Positions 1 to 5,821 of a stretch of 22,956 bases of DNA are shown here, piece by piece. Position 1 is the stretch's first letter, and each line of letters begins with the position of its first letter. Source of the DNA: a virus. The stretch spans positions 1 through 22,956 of IMG/VR virus record IMGVR_UViG_3300025674_000424; one strand, 5' to 3'. Made by a program: the position numbers and the translations under genes. The notes beneath the pieces are model-generated. The model had not been told where the DNA came from. It did no database searches and saw only the letters and a program-made list of their open reading frames with translations.

Positions 1-154
1 GATTGTCTAGCTAATCCACTTTGTTGATCTGTTAATCAAATATTCTTTTCCTAAGAGCTAGAAAAATATTTTGTATGTATTGAACACTATAAACAACTAC
101 TAGGACAATAAGTTAAAAAGCAGATATAAATTATTTTGTGTTCCATACCTTAGT
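1..154. other. Gene-free AT-rich left edge
   Basis: I see no ORF with a plausible start in any frame here; all six frames are broken by stops within short distances, and no reading frame runs convincingly off the left edge. The stretch is very AT-rich and lies upstream of the plus-strand promoter-like hexamer at 155-160. Together with 155-351 it forms the only gene-free stretch longer than 300 bases in the window. It probably separates the late operon from another transcription unit beyond the edge, but nothing in the window shows what that unit is. Confidence 0.6.
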
Positions 155-160
155 TATACT
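155..160 (+). promoter_or_regulatory. Putative -10 element of a small-RNA promoter
   Basis: TATACT matches the sigma70 -10 consensus TATAAT at five of six bases and sits in the context AGTTATACTG. The same ten bases occur on the minus strand just before TerS. A start site about 6-7 bases downstream falls at about 165-167, the first base pairs of the hairpin at 165-231. No good -35 hexamer is visible at 17 bases (TATTTT at 132-137), so activity would need an activator or a phage-specific sigma/RNA polymerase mode. The call rests on the hexamer and on its placement, and is inference. Confidence 0.35.
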
Positions 161-164
161 GGTA

Positions 165-273
165 ATGGCTCTAGTAGATTAATTAAAATATACTCCCCTT
201 TGTATATGTATGTAGCCCTTACTAGAGCCATCTTTTAAACAAAAAAAGAGGAGATACAAATCTCCTCTTTTTT
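165..273 (+). ncRNA. Candidate phage small RNA with C-rich loop
   Basis: Seen: positions 165-176 pair perfectly with 220-231 (12 bp). Inside, 188-193 pairs with 202-207 (6 bp) around an eight-base loop reading TCCCCTTT. After an AT-rich linker comes a 13-bp stem with a T tract (242-273). The outer stem starts where the upstream TATACT would place the 5' end, as expected for a stable small RNA with a protected 5' end. Known: C-rich loops of bacterial small RNAs such as RsaE pair with Shine-Dalgarno sequences. Inferred: this RNA could target G-rich ribosome sites. The loop can pair with AAGGGG in the ribosome site of the gene at 22270-22686. Alternatives are a tandem plus-strand terminator, or a hairpin acting only on minus-strand read-through. 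On the minus strand the hairpin overlaps a 25-codon ORF (154-231) with no ribosome site, which I do not count as a gene. Confidence 0.4.
242..273. terminator. Bidirectional intrinsic terminator of the late operon
   Basis: A perfect 13-bp inverted repeat (242-254 with 261-273) surrounds the six-base loop TACAAA. The GAGGAGA/TCTCCTC core is flanked by A and T runs, so transcripts from either direction end in a GC-containing hairpin followed by U residues. It lies about 80 bases beyond the stop of the last late gene (352), so it should end the minus-strand virion/lysis transcript and also stop any plus-strand transcript arriving from the left. A small extra hairpin (276-281 with 285-290, three-base loop) sits just upstream on the minus-strand side and may help. 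Confidence 0.85.
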
Positions 274-351
274 ATTTTCAGATCCTGAAAGATGCTATTG
301 CTAGTAATCCTTCAAGTTCTAGTTATTGAATGATAACAATCTACTTTAAGT

Positions 352-537
352 TTAGCTTACTTTTTTCTTTGCATAGGTCTTTAAAACAGACATTACTGCA
401 GCTCCACCTGATAATGCAGCTATCTCTAAGTTTGAAATATCAATACCTAGTGCAGGTGTTATAACTAATGCTGAAGTTGCTGCCTCTACAAAAGTCCATA
501 TACATCTCTCTAATAAGTCTTTTAACTCATCTGACAT
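352..537 (-). CDS. Holin, r1t-like small membrane protein
   Basis: This 61-residue protein has an amphipathic start (MSDELKDLLERCIWTF), a hydrophobic stretch at about residues 16-32, a polar break (GIDISNLEI) and a second hydrophobic stretch at about 38-52, ending in a basic tail (KTYAKKKVS). The pattern LLERxxxTFxEAxxSAL resembles the phage r1t holin family, which forms membrane lesions that time the release of the endolysin. GAGGA lies five bases before the ATG. It follows the amidase and a zinc-ribbon protein and is the last gene before the terminator, a typical lysis-cassette place. The family link is by recognition only; another small two-segment membrane protein is possible. Confidence 0.6.
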   Translation of the reverse strand: MSDELKDLLERCIWTFVEAATSALVITPALGIDISNLEIAALSGGAAVMSVLKTYAKKKVS

Positions 538-538
538 A

Positions 539-661
539 CTATTCCTCTTCTTTCATCTTTGTTTGTACTTTTTTAAACTGTGTGCATTGTTTATTAATAC
601 ACACAAAAGCATTATTAATTAATTCTAGTTTATCCATACAGGTATTACATTGTAATTTCAT
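539..661 (-). CDS. 40-residue zinc-ribbon-like protein in lysis cassette
   Basis: A 40-codon ORF fills the gap between amidase and holin, starting seven bases after the amidase stop and ending one base before the holin start. Its product begins MKLQCNTC and carries a second pair of cysteines (CINKQC), giving C-x2-C-x12-C-x4-C, a plausible zinc knuckle or ribbon. The rest is highly charged (KKVQTKMKEEE). No strong Shine-Dalgarno is visible, so it would be read by coupling to the amidase. Its end supplies the GAGGA ribosome site of the holin. Function is unknown; a role in gating holin translation or binding nucleic acid is possible but unsupported. Confidence 0.55.
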   Translation of the reverse strand: MKLQCNTCMDKLELINNAFVCINKQCTQFKKVQTKMKEEE

Positions 662-667
662 TTTTGA

Positions 668-1282
668 CTATTGAGCTTTGAAGCCTTTTAAAATCCAAGT
701 TTCTCTAAGAGCTTTTACTTCTGCTTTTAGATGTTTAATCTCATTTTTAATATCTTCTAAATCTTTTTTTAAGGGATCTACTAATACAAGATGTTCTTTA
801 TCTTTGTTATCAGTCTGAGGTTTTTGTATATTAGTAATCCAATCTCTAAGAAAATCATCTGGGCATTTAGTAGCTTTAAAGAAACTGTGTGGCTTTAGCT
901 CTCCTCCTATCTCTTTCCATAAATTTTTAATTGTTTTTAGTGCTTTGCTACTAGGTTTATCATTTACTCCACCTAGCCAACAAACAGAATAATATTGCTT
1001 ATTTCCATCATTAGTTCCCTGTGATGCAGGTCTATTACCAAAACCCCTGCCAATATAAAGATTACCTGAATCTCCAACCAAGAAACTATAACCAATATCA
1101 TTCCATCCTCTATCTACCTGATGAAATTTTTGTATGTTTTGTAGTTGTTGAATTTCCTCTAATTCATTTTTAGGAGCTGCAATAGCTGAATAATGAACTG
1201 CAAGTCCTTTTATGTCTATGTTATGAGAGTAATTTTTCTTAGGTGGATAAGCACCCCATTGCTCTCTACTAATTTTATTCAT
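668..1282 (-). CDS. Endolysin: N-acetylmuramoyl-L-alanine amidase (PGRP/Amidase_2)
   Basis: This 204-residue enzyme is predicted to cut the bond between N-acetylmuramic acid and L-alanine in the host cell wall at lysis. The PGRP/amidase-2 fold spans about residues 3-150: opening ISREQWGA, zinc ligand H30 in AVHYSA, GWNDIGYSFLV with Y65, and the closing zinc ligands H132 and C140 in HSFFKATKC, with K138 beside C140 as in T7 lysozyme. Residues 150-165 form a polar linker, and residues 165-195 form a charged coiled coil (EIKHLKAEVKALRE) in place of a known wall-binding domain. No signal peptide is seen, so export should depend on the holin. The ribosome site AAGG lies in the end of the upstream phosphoesterase gene, two bases away. 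Confidence 0.9.
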   Translation of the reverse strand: MNKISREQWGAYPPKKNYSHNIDIKGLAVHYSAIAAPKNELEEIQQLQNIQKFHQVDRGWNDIGYSFLVGDSGNLYIGRGFGNRPASQGTNDGNKQYYSVCWLGGVNDKPSSKALKTIKNLWKEIGGELKPHSFFKATKCPDDFLRDWITNIQKPQTDNKDKEHLVLVDPLKKDLEDIKNEIKHLKAEVKALRETWILKGFKAQ

Positions 1283-1284
1283 AT

Positions 1285-2490
1285 TTACCTTATAACCTTA
1301 ATATAATCCCATTTTTCTTCTCCTCCAATTACTAGAGTTAACATTCCTGCCCTAGATTTGTCCCCTTTAGTGTTTTCAAACCACTCAGAGCCTGAATCTA
1401 GTGTTGGAGCTTGTACTATTAGTCTATCTGAACTCTCATAAGCTAAGAAATAATGATAATGCCCATGCAATAAAATATCTGAATCAGCAATAGAGTTTCT
1501 TGCAAAAGCTTGATCTGATAGCCATTTTCTTGATTTAGCCTGTGAATTTGCCCCTGATCTCATCTGATGCCCATGTAGTATAGAAATAACAACACCAGAT
1601 ACATCAAAAGTTAAAGATAGTTCATTCTCTGGGATAATAAAATCTAATATATCTTTATATGCAGGAGCTTCTTTAAATATCTCTTGTAATTCCTCTGCCA
1701 ACATAACATCTTTATTATCTCCAAAAGTAGTATAGGCTTTGCCATTCTGCCTTTTTTCTCCATGGTTGCCACCTGCAAAAGCAACTAATCCTCTTTTAAA
1801 TAGAGGCATTATCTCTTTTATTAAGGTATAAATCATTCTCCTAGCTACTTTTTGCTGTTGTCTATCATCTAGCTCAGTCTGGAACTCTTGCATGGCATAA
1901 TGTCCACTACAACCCTCTACTAAGTCCCCAAGCCCTGCAAATAGCACCTGATCTATTGTTTCATGCTTCTGTAACTCTTTAACCTGCTTTTTTATCTTAG
2001 GGATATAGCTCATAAATCTCTCAATAGATTCCTCAGTCCCACCCTTACCAATCTGAAAATCTGCAAGTGCTATTGTAAATGTTTTAGTATTTTTAGTTAC
2101 TTTTTGTTTAGGTAAAGGCTTTTTCTTACTAGCTAACTGTAAAAGCTTCTTAAAGTCCTCATCTGGCATATAGACTTCATTAGATACAATCTTAGCTTTA
2201 AAGTAATAGAGCCTTTCTATCTGCCCCATTCCTGCATTGACATCCCAAAACCTTATCTCTGCTGTATTCTCTACAACTCTATAATTACCTGCATCTACAC
2301 CAAAATAAGACTCTAATTGCTCCTGCCAATCAACATTGTTAGTTGGTTGTGGTTTAGATACTATCTCTCCTGATTTAGTCTTTTCTGAGTAGTAAACACT
2401 AGGCTCAAACCCTTTAGGATGATTAACTTTAGTTTTATTATGTGTAGGCTTTGTGGATCTTGTTTGTGCAAACTTATCTAAAGAGTCCAT
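1285..2490 (-). CDS. Calcineurin-like metallophosphoesterase
   Basis: This 401-residue protein has the metallophosphoesterase core at about 138-390: ADFQIG (D144, with Q146 where most members have His), GLGDLVEG (D189), GGNHGEK (N242, H243), LHGHQM (H306) and LHGHYH (H344, H346). These match the two-metal site of the calcineurin-like family, so it is probably an active phosphodiesterase or phosphatase; the substrate cannot be read from sequence. Residues 1-135 form a separate polar N-terminal region with a small WQEQL...RFWD domain. It overlaps the HTH gene upstream by 17 bases and abuts the amidase. Similar genes occur in the late regions of some actinobacteriophages. A role in nucleic-acid processing or in countering host signalling nucleotides is conjecture. 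Confidence 0.85.
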   Translation of the reverse strand: MDSLDKFAQTRSTKPTHNKTKVNHPKGFEPSVYYSEKTKSGEIVSKPQPTNNVDWQEQLESYFGVDAGNYRVVENTAEIRFWDVNAGMGQIERLYYFKAKIVSNEVYMPDEDFKKLLQLASKKKPLPKQKVTKNTKTFTIALADFQIGKGGTEESIERFMSYIPKIKKQVKELQKHETIDQVLFAGLGDLVEGCSGHYAMQEFQTELDDRQQQKVARRMIYTLIKEIMPLFKRGLVAFAGGNHGEKRQNGKAYTTFGDNKDVMLAEELQEIFKEAPAYKDILDFIIPENELSLTFDVSGVVISILHGHQMRSGANSQAKSRKWLSDQAFARNSIADSDILLHGHYHYFLAYESSDRLIVQAPTLDSGSEWFENTKGDKSRAGMLTLVIGGEEKWDYIKVIR

Positions 2491-2725
2491 ACCTATAATC
2501 CTTAAAATATCTTCTTACTGTATTGTAACTAAGATGTTCAAACTCTTTATGATTAAATACTAAATATTGAGCTGCAACAGTATCAGATATGTGTTTATCT
2601 TCTGCTTCTTTAGCTATTTTAAGGAAAATCTCTTTGGCTTTTTCATCTTTTAGGATGAAATTCCTATGAGAAAATTGCCCTGTGTGTTTATATCCCTGTT
2701 GTTCTGAAAATTGCTCTAAATCCAT
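2474..2725 (-). CDS. Small helix-turn-helix-like protein
   Basis: This 83-residue, mostly helical and charged protein has a plausible helix-turn-helix in its C-terminal half (ISDTVAAQYLV, then LSYNTVRRYFKDYRYG, about residues 46-79). I start it at the ATG at 2725, because AGGAGG lies six bases upstream; the TTG two codons earlier would overlap that ribosome site. The last 17 bases are shared with the phosphoesterase start, so the two are probably co-translated and may act together. A promoter-like pair of hexamers precedes it. It could be a DNA-binding partner of the phosphoesterase or a late regulator; the sequence does not decide. Confidence 0.65.
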   Translation of the reverse strand: MDLEQFSEQQGYKHTGQFSHRNFILKDEKAKEIFLKIAKEAEDKHISDTVAAQYLVFNHKEFEHLSYNTVRRYFKDYRYGLFR

Positions 2726-2740
2726 AGCCAACCTCCTATA

Positions 2741-2768
2741 AGTATAGGATAGTTGTTATCTAAGACAA
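2741..2768 (-). promoter_or_regulatory. Possible internal promoter before HTH/phosphoesterase/lysis genes
   Basis: On the minus strand TTGTCT (2768-2763) and TATACT (2746-2741) are separated by 16 bases, a fair match to a sigma70 promoter, in the 44-base gap between the fibre-assembly-like gene and the HTH gene. The predicted start site (about 2734) falls inside the AGGAGG ribosome site, giving a very short leader, which weakens the call. In AT-rich DNA such matches arise by chance. Confidence 0.3.
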
Positions 2769-2769
2769 T

Positions 2770-3072
2770 TTATGCAGGTTTTGGATTATCTGCTTTAACT
2801 TGTGCTATATGATCTGCCCAAAGAGTAGTGCCATTAACACTATCCCAATATTGCATATCTAGTTGATCTTGTATAGATCCATAAGCCTCTTGCCTAGCTT
2901 GTATATAACCAAATTGTTGATCATTATATTTACTGTTAGCTAAATCTACAATAGCTTGCTCATAATCAGCTTCTGTAAATTCAAGTCTTTCATTATTAAC
3001 TTGTTTATACATTGGCTTAGCAGCTTCTATCTCTGCTGTAGCTTCTACTGTTAGTTCTTCTAATGTTGCCAT
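2770..3072 (-). CDS. Tail-fibre-assembly-like small protein
   Basis: This 100-residue acidic protein has a C-terminal pattern RQEAYGSIQDQLDMQYWD, then a Trp and AQVKADNPKP (about residues 60-99). This matches a short domain often found in small proteins beside phage tail-fibre genes (R-x3-Y-x2-I-x2-QLD-x3-W and I-x2-VK-x3-PKP), where it is usually called a fibre assembly or chaperone-like protein. The N-terminal half is helical and Ala/Glu-rich. AAAGGA lies six bases before the ATG. It directly follows the six beta-rich tail-tip paralogues, consistent with helping to fold or attach them. The precise activity is inferred. Confidence 0.6.
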   Translation of the reverse strand: MATLEELTVEATAEIEAAKPMYKQVNNERLEFTEADYEQAIVDLANSKYNDQQFGYIQARQEAYGSIQDQLDMQYWDSVNGTTLWADHIAQVKADNPKPA

Positions 3073-3106
3073 AATTATCCTTTCTATCTTATCATACTTT
3101 ATTTAA

Positions 3107-3631
3107 TTACTTCTTTAAACCATATAATGTGAATGTTCCACTAAGTATGTTTCCATCTTCCATATAAAACTGAACACCATTTGAAGCTTGTGCAACTGTA
3201 TGTACCCAACCACCTTGATTGCCGTGTAAGTTACCTGCTTGCCTCCAACTTAATTCCTCTAATGTTGCAAAATTATACTCACTAGCATTATTAAAGTTAA
3301 ACAAGTACATAACTGCATTTGTTTGTGAATTACTTGCAGTTCCTATTTGTTGTCCAATATAAGTTTTAGTTTCATTTGTGTTTGAACTATTTGTAAAACT
3401 AGTATCTGCTTTTAATTGTTTTCTAGCCCTATCATAGTTTGCTGATGTATCAGGTGAACCACTAACTAAAATTCTCAAAAATAAATGCTCTGTGTCAACA
3501 CTTCCTGTAATGTTATTCAACTTAACCATATACACATCATAAGAACTATCCCAATTAGTTCCACCTAATTCAACACTTGCTACTGCTGATGTAACTATTT
3601 CTTCATCTATTTTTATTAAGCTACCTGCCAT
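3107..3631 (-). CDS. Beta-rich tail-tip protein, type A (distal copy)
   Basis: This 174-residue protein, rich in Ser, Thr, Asn and Gly, lacks a signal peptide or membrane segment. It resembles the A-type copy at 4776-5291 along its whole length: MAGSLIKI start, EIVTSAVASVEL, ANYDRARKQL, SNTNETKT, NFNNASEYNFATLEEL, and the ending SGTFTLYGLKK. This pattern is common in proteins of marine phages encoded near tail-fibre genes, and suggests a single beta-sandwich virion domain. AAAGGA lies six bases before the ATG and contains the stop of the type B gene. It is the last of the six paralogues. Probable role: part of the tail tip or side fibres contacting the host; unproven. Confidence 0.7.
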   Translation of the reverse strand: MAGSLIKIDEEIVTSAVASVELGGTNWDSSYDVYMVKLNNITGSVDTEHLFLRILVSGSPDTSANYDRARKQLKADTSFTNSSNTNETKTYIGQQIGTASNSQTNAVMYLFNFNNASEYNFATLEELSWRQAGNLHGNQGGWVHTVAQASNGVQFYMEDGNILSGTFTLYGLKK

Positions 3632-3633
3632 AT

Positions 3634-4146
3634 CTATCCTTTAACTCCATATACACTTGCTTTAATTGTGTCAAAAGTTCCTGATTGTGGGTATATTTCA
3701 AATCCATTACATTGTTCTGCACTTTTTAAAACACCAATTCCTTTTCTACCAATAGTTGCACTTGTAGATTGTGCAGTTCCCTGATAAGTTAAAAATTGAT
3801 AACTAGAGCTATTAAATGGATTAAAAGCATATACATTTACACTACCACTACCATTTGTTGCACTTCTAGGACTTACAATTCTATCTATAAAGGTTTGATT
3901 TGTATTTTTATTTTCTGTAAATGTATCATTGCTAAACATATTTAAACTTGCATAATCATAATTTGTAGAATTAATTACTGTATTTGAGCTATCTAAAAAT
4001 CTAAATCTCATTTCTGTATCAGCAGAACTATCTGATTTTATTGTTATTAAATACACATCATAAGTTGCATTAAAACAATCTGTAACAACTAATGAACTAA
4101 CAGAAGTTCCACTATCTGATTTTATAAATTCTAAATTAGTAGCCAT
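3634..4146 (-). CDS. Beta-rich tail-tip protein, type B (distal copy)
   Basis: This 170-residue paralogue has the same layout as its neighbours: LEFIKSDSGTSVSSL at the start, TYDVYLITIKS, a TNYDYA segment, NPFNSSSYQFLTYQG in the middle and a C-terminal SVYGVKG. It pairs with the type B copy at 5291-5821, sharing NPF.SSSY.F and a cysteine near the C-terminus (C149 here). Its ATG overlaps the stop of the type C gene (TAATG), with AAGGAA upstream, so translation is coupled. A structural or receptor-contacting tail protein is the likely role, inferred from location between the minor tail proteins and the fibre-assembly-like gene. Confidence 0.7.
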   Translation of the reverse strand: MATNLEFIKSDSGTSVSSLVVTDCFNATYDVYLITIKSDSSADTEMRFRFLDSSNTVINSTNYDYASLNMFSNDTFTENKNTNQTFIDRIVSPRSATNGSGSVNVYAFNPFNSSSYQFLTYQGTAQSTSATIGRKGIGVLKSAEQCNGFEIYPQSGTFDTIKASVYGVKG

Positions 4147-4775
4147 TATGAATATTCCTTTATGCCATATAGGGATATGTCTGCATTATCAATATTTCCA
4201 GAATTTGATAATATCCTTATCCCACTAACTTCACTTGCTTGTGGTAAAACACCACTTCCAAAATAAGTGTGTGAAACATTAGATGAGTTTTGAAATTGAG
4301 TATGGCTTGTTAAAAAACTGTACTTTGAACTGTCTATTAAATTATAAAAATAACAATATCCATTACCTGTTTCATTAGTTGCATTACCAATACCACCTGT
4401 CCACCTGTAAAAAGTTGCTGATGTACTTCTTTCCTCTGAAAAGCTACCTGTTGAAGCACCTAAAACACCTGCTGATTGATAGACACTTCCACTTTCCAAT
4501 ACACCACTTTCAAAAAATCTAATGTCTATAAGTTGGTTATCTGTTGCTATTGCCATATCATTTATGGTCATAAAGTGTACATTGTAAGTTCCTAAGTTTG
4601 TAAAATCTACTTGTGCAACTGAACTAACAGTTTGAGTTTCAATTAATTCTAATTGTCCATAGTTAGTATATTTATCTGATCTTGTTAAGTCATAAATATC
4701 TTTAGGGTTAAATATCCCTTTATTATTTCCAAAACTTTGTTCTGGTGCTTCTGGTATGTATCCATATTCACTCAT
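4146..4775 (-). CDS. Beta-rich tail-tip protein, type C with N-terminal extension (distal copy)
   Basis: This 209-residue protein has an N-terminal extension (about residues 1-45, NNKGIFNPKDIYDL, then LELIETQTV) before the shared beta domain, which has YNVHFMTINDM, RFFESG, SVYQSAG, DSSKYSFLTSH, LPQASEVSGIRI and the ending ADISLYGIKEYS. The extension (KN.G.(Y/F).P.(E/D)I..L) recurs at the N-termini of phage tail-fibre proteins and may anchor the chain to the tail. Its ATG follows the stop of the type A gene with no spacer and in the same frame, with an AGGGTGG-like ribosome site inside the upstream gene. It pairs with 5818-6435. Confidence 0.7.
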   Translation of the reverse strand: MSEYGYIPEAPEQSFGNNKGIFNPKDIYDLTRSDKYTNYGQLELIETQTVSSVAQVDFTNLGTYNVHFMTINDMAIATDNQLIDIRFFESGVLESGSVYQSAGVLGASTGSFSEERSTSATFYRWTGGIGNATNETGNGYCYFYNLIDSSKYSFLTSHTQFQNSSNVSHTYFGSGVLPQASEVSGIRILSNSGNIDNADISLYGIKEYS

Positions 4776-5291
4776 TTAAACCACCCTGTACAATGTAAAA
4801 GTTCCACTTGCTATGTTACCACTTGAAAAAAATATATTAACTCCATCAACTTCTGATGTTACAGTAAATACACCACCACCTGCTCTACCAAAAGACTGCC
4901 CTGCTGAATTTTCCCAACCAACATTTTCTAAAGTGAAAAAAGTATATTCTGATGAATTATTTGCATTAAAAATGTATAAGTTGTTTTGTACAGATAAAGT
5001 ACTTGAGTTTGATTGTTGCCAAGTTAATTCAGTTTTATTCTCATTGGTGTTACTTGCATTACCAAAAGAACTACCTGCTGATAGTTGTTTATTTGCTCTA
5101 TCATAATTTGAAGTTGTGTTTGGTGTTCCACTTTCTGTAAATCTCATATGTAAATAAACTGCATTTGTTACTGGTACAACATTAGTAGTAACAAGTTGGT
5201 AAACATCATCACTATCTATGCCTGTTAAGGTAACACTAGCTACTGCACTTGTTACTGTTTCTGTTGCTACTTGAATTAATTGTCCTGCCAT
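4776..5291 (-). CDS. Beta-rich tail-tip protein, type A (proximal copy)
   Basis: This 171-residue protein closely parallels the product of 3107-3631: MAGQLIQV start, ETVTSAVASVTL, SNYDRANKQL, SNTNENKT, NANNSSEYTFFTLENV and the ending SGTFTLYRVV. It lacks the final LYG-x-K signature of most family members (LYRVV instead). The start codon overlaps the stop of the type B gene (TAATG), and no clear Shine-Dalgarno is present, so it probably depends on re-initiating ribosomes. The role is inferred to be structural at the tail tip, as for its paralogues. Confidence 0.7.
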   Translation of the reverse strand: MAGQLIQVATETVTSAVASVTLTGIDSDDVYQLVTTNVVPVTNAVYLHMRFTESGTPNTTSNYDRANKQLSAGSSFGNASNTNENKTELTWQQSNSSTLSVQNNLYIFNANNSSEYTFFTLENVGWENSAGQSFGRAGGGVFTVTSEVDGVNIFFSSGNIASGTFTLYRVV

Positions 5292-5821
5292 TAGCTATCT
5301 ACTCTCAATCCATAAGTTCTAAATACTGTACCTGTTTCAAAAAAATTTGAGTTTGATGAATAGACATTATATCCTGTACAAGAAACTGTTGTTTTTGCAA
5401 CACCAATATATTTATCACTAGCTTTAAAACCACTCCATAAACTCATACCTTGTTTTAAAAAAAATGTATATGATGAACTTGAAAATGGATTAAATACATA
5501 CACTACATTAGTTGCAATTTCTGGATTTAAATCTAGTGTTCCAAAAAAACTTTCTAAATTAGTATCATTTTGAAATCTAATTTCCCCAAAAGTAGTGTCT
5601 ATTCTCATTCTCCATAATGCTCTGTCATAAATAGAGTTTGGAATAACACTTCCACTAGAATTTATTAATCTTGCATTTGCACCAAAATGAGAAGTAGAAT
5701 TTGATGAAGTTTCAGCAGTAATTTTATATATATCAAAATCTGCTGAAAAGACATCTGTTATATCAACACTAGATACACTAGAAGTTACTTCAGTTTCATT
5801 AATTAATCTTAGGTTACTCAT
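5291..5821 (-). CDS. Beta-rich tail-tip protein, type B (proximal copy)
   Basis: This 176-residue family member has LRLINETEVTSSVSSVDI, FDIYKITAETSS, SIYDRALWRM, NPFSSSSYTFFLKQG, TTVSCTGYNVY and a C-terminal RTYGLRVDS. Its best match in the window is the type B copy at 3634-4146. The start lies in an ATGA overlap with the type C stop and has no visible ribosome site, the signature of termination-reinitiation, so its yield should follow that of the upstream gene. Its Arg- and Phe-rich central part differs from the other copies, which could reflect a different partner or receptor. Confidence 0.7.
   Translation of the reverse strand: MSNLRLINETEVTSSVSSVDITDVFSADFDIYKITAETSSNSTSHFGANARLINSSGSVIPNSIYDRALWRMRIDTTFGEIRFQNDTNLESFFGTLDLNPEIATNVVYVFNPFSSSSYTFFLKQGMSLWSGFKASDKYIGVAKTTVSCTGYNVYSSNSNFFETGTVFRTYGLRVDS

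Noticed and set aside
154-231. 25-codon minus-strand ORF (starts MALVRATYIYKGEY) over the left-end hairpin
   Set aside because: No ribosome site, located after the operon terminator, and its ends coincide with the hairpin arms, so the frame is more simply a by-product of the RNA structure.
165-231. Possible tRNA at the left-end hairpin
   Set aside because: The outer stem is 12 bp, there is no T-arm (TTC-type) or anticodon arm and no CCA-proximal layout; it does not fold as a cloverleaf.
4813-5106. Plus-strand ORF opposite a type A paralogue
   Set aside because: Shadow frame of a strongly supported gene; no ribosome site or family pattern.
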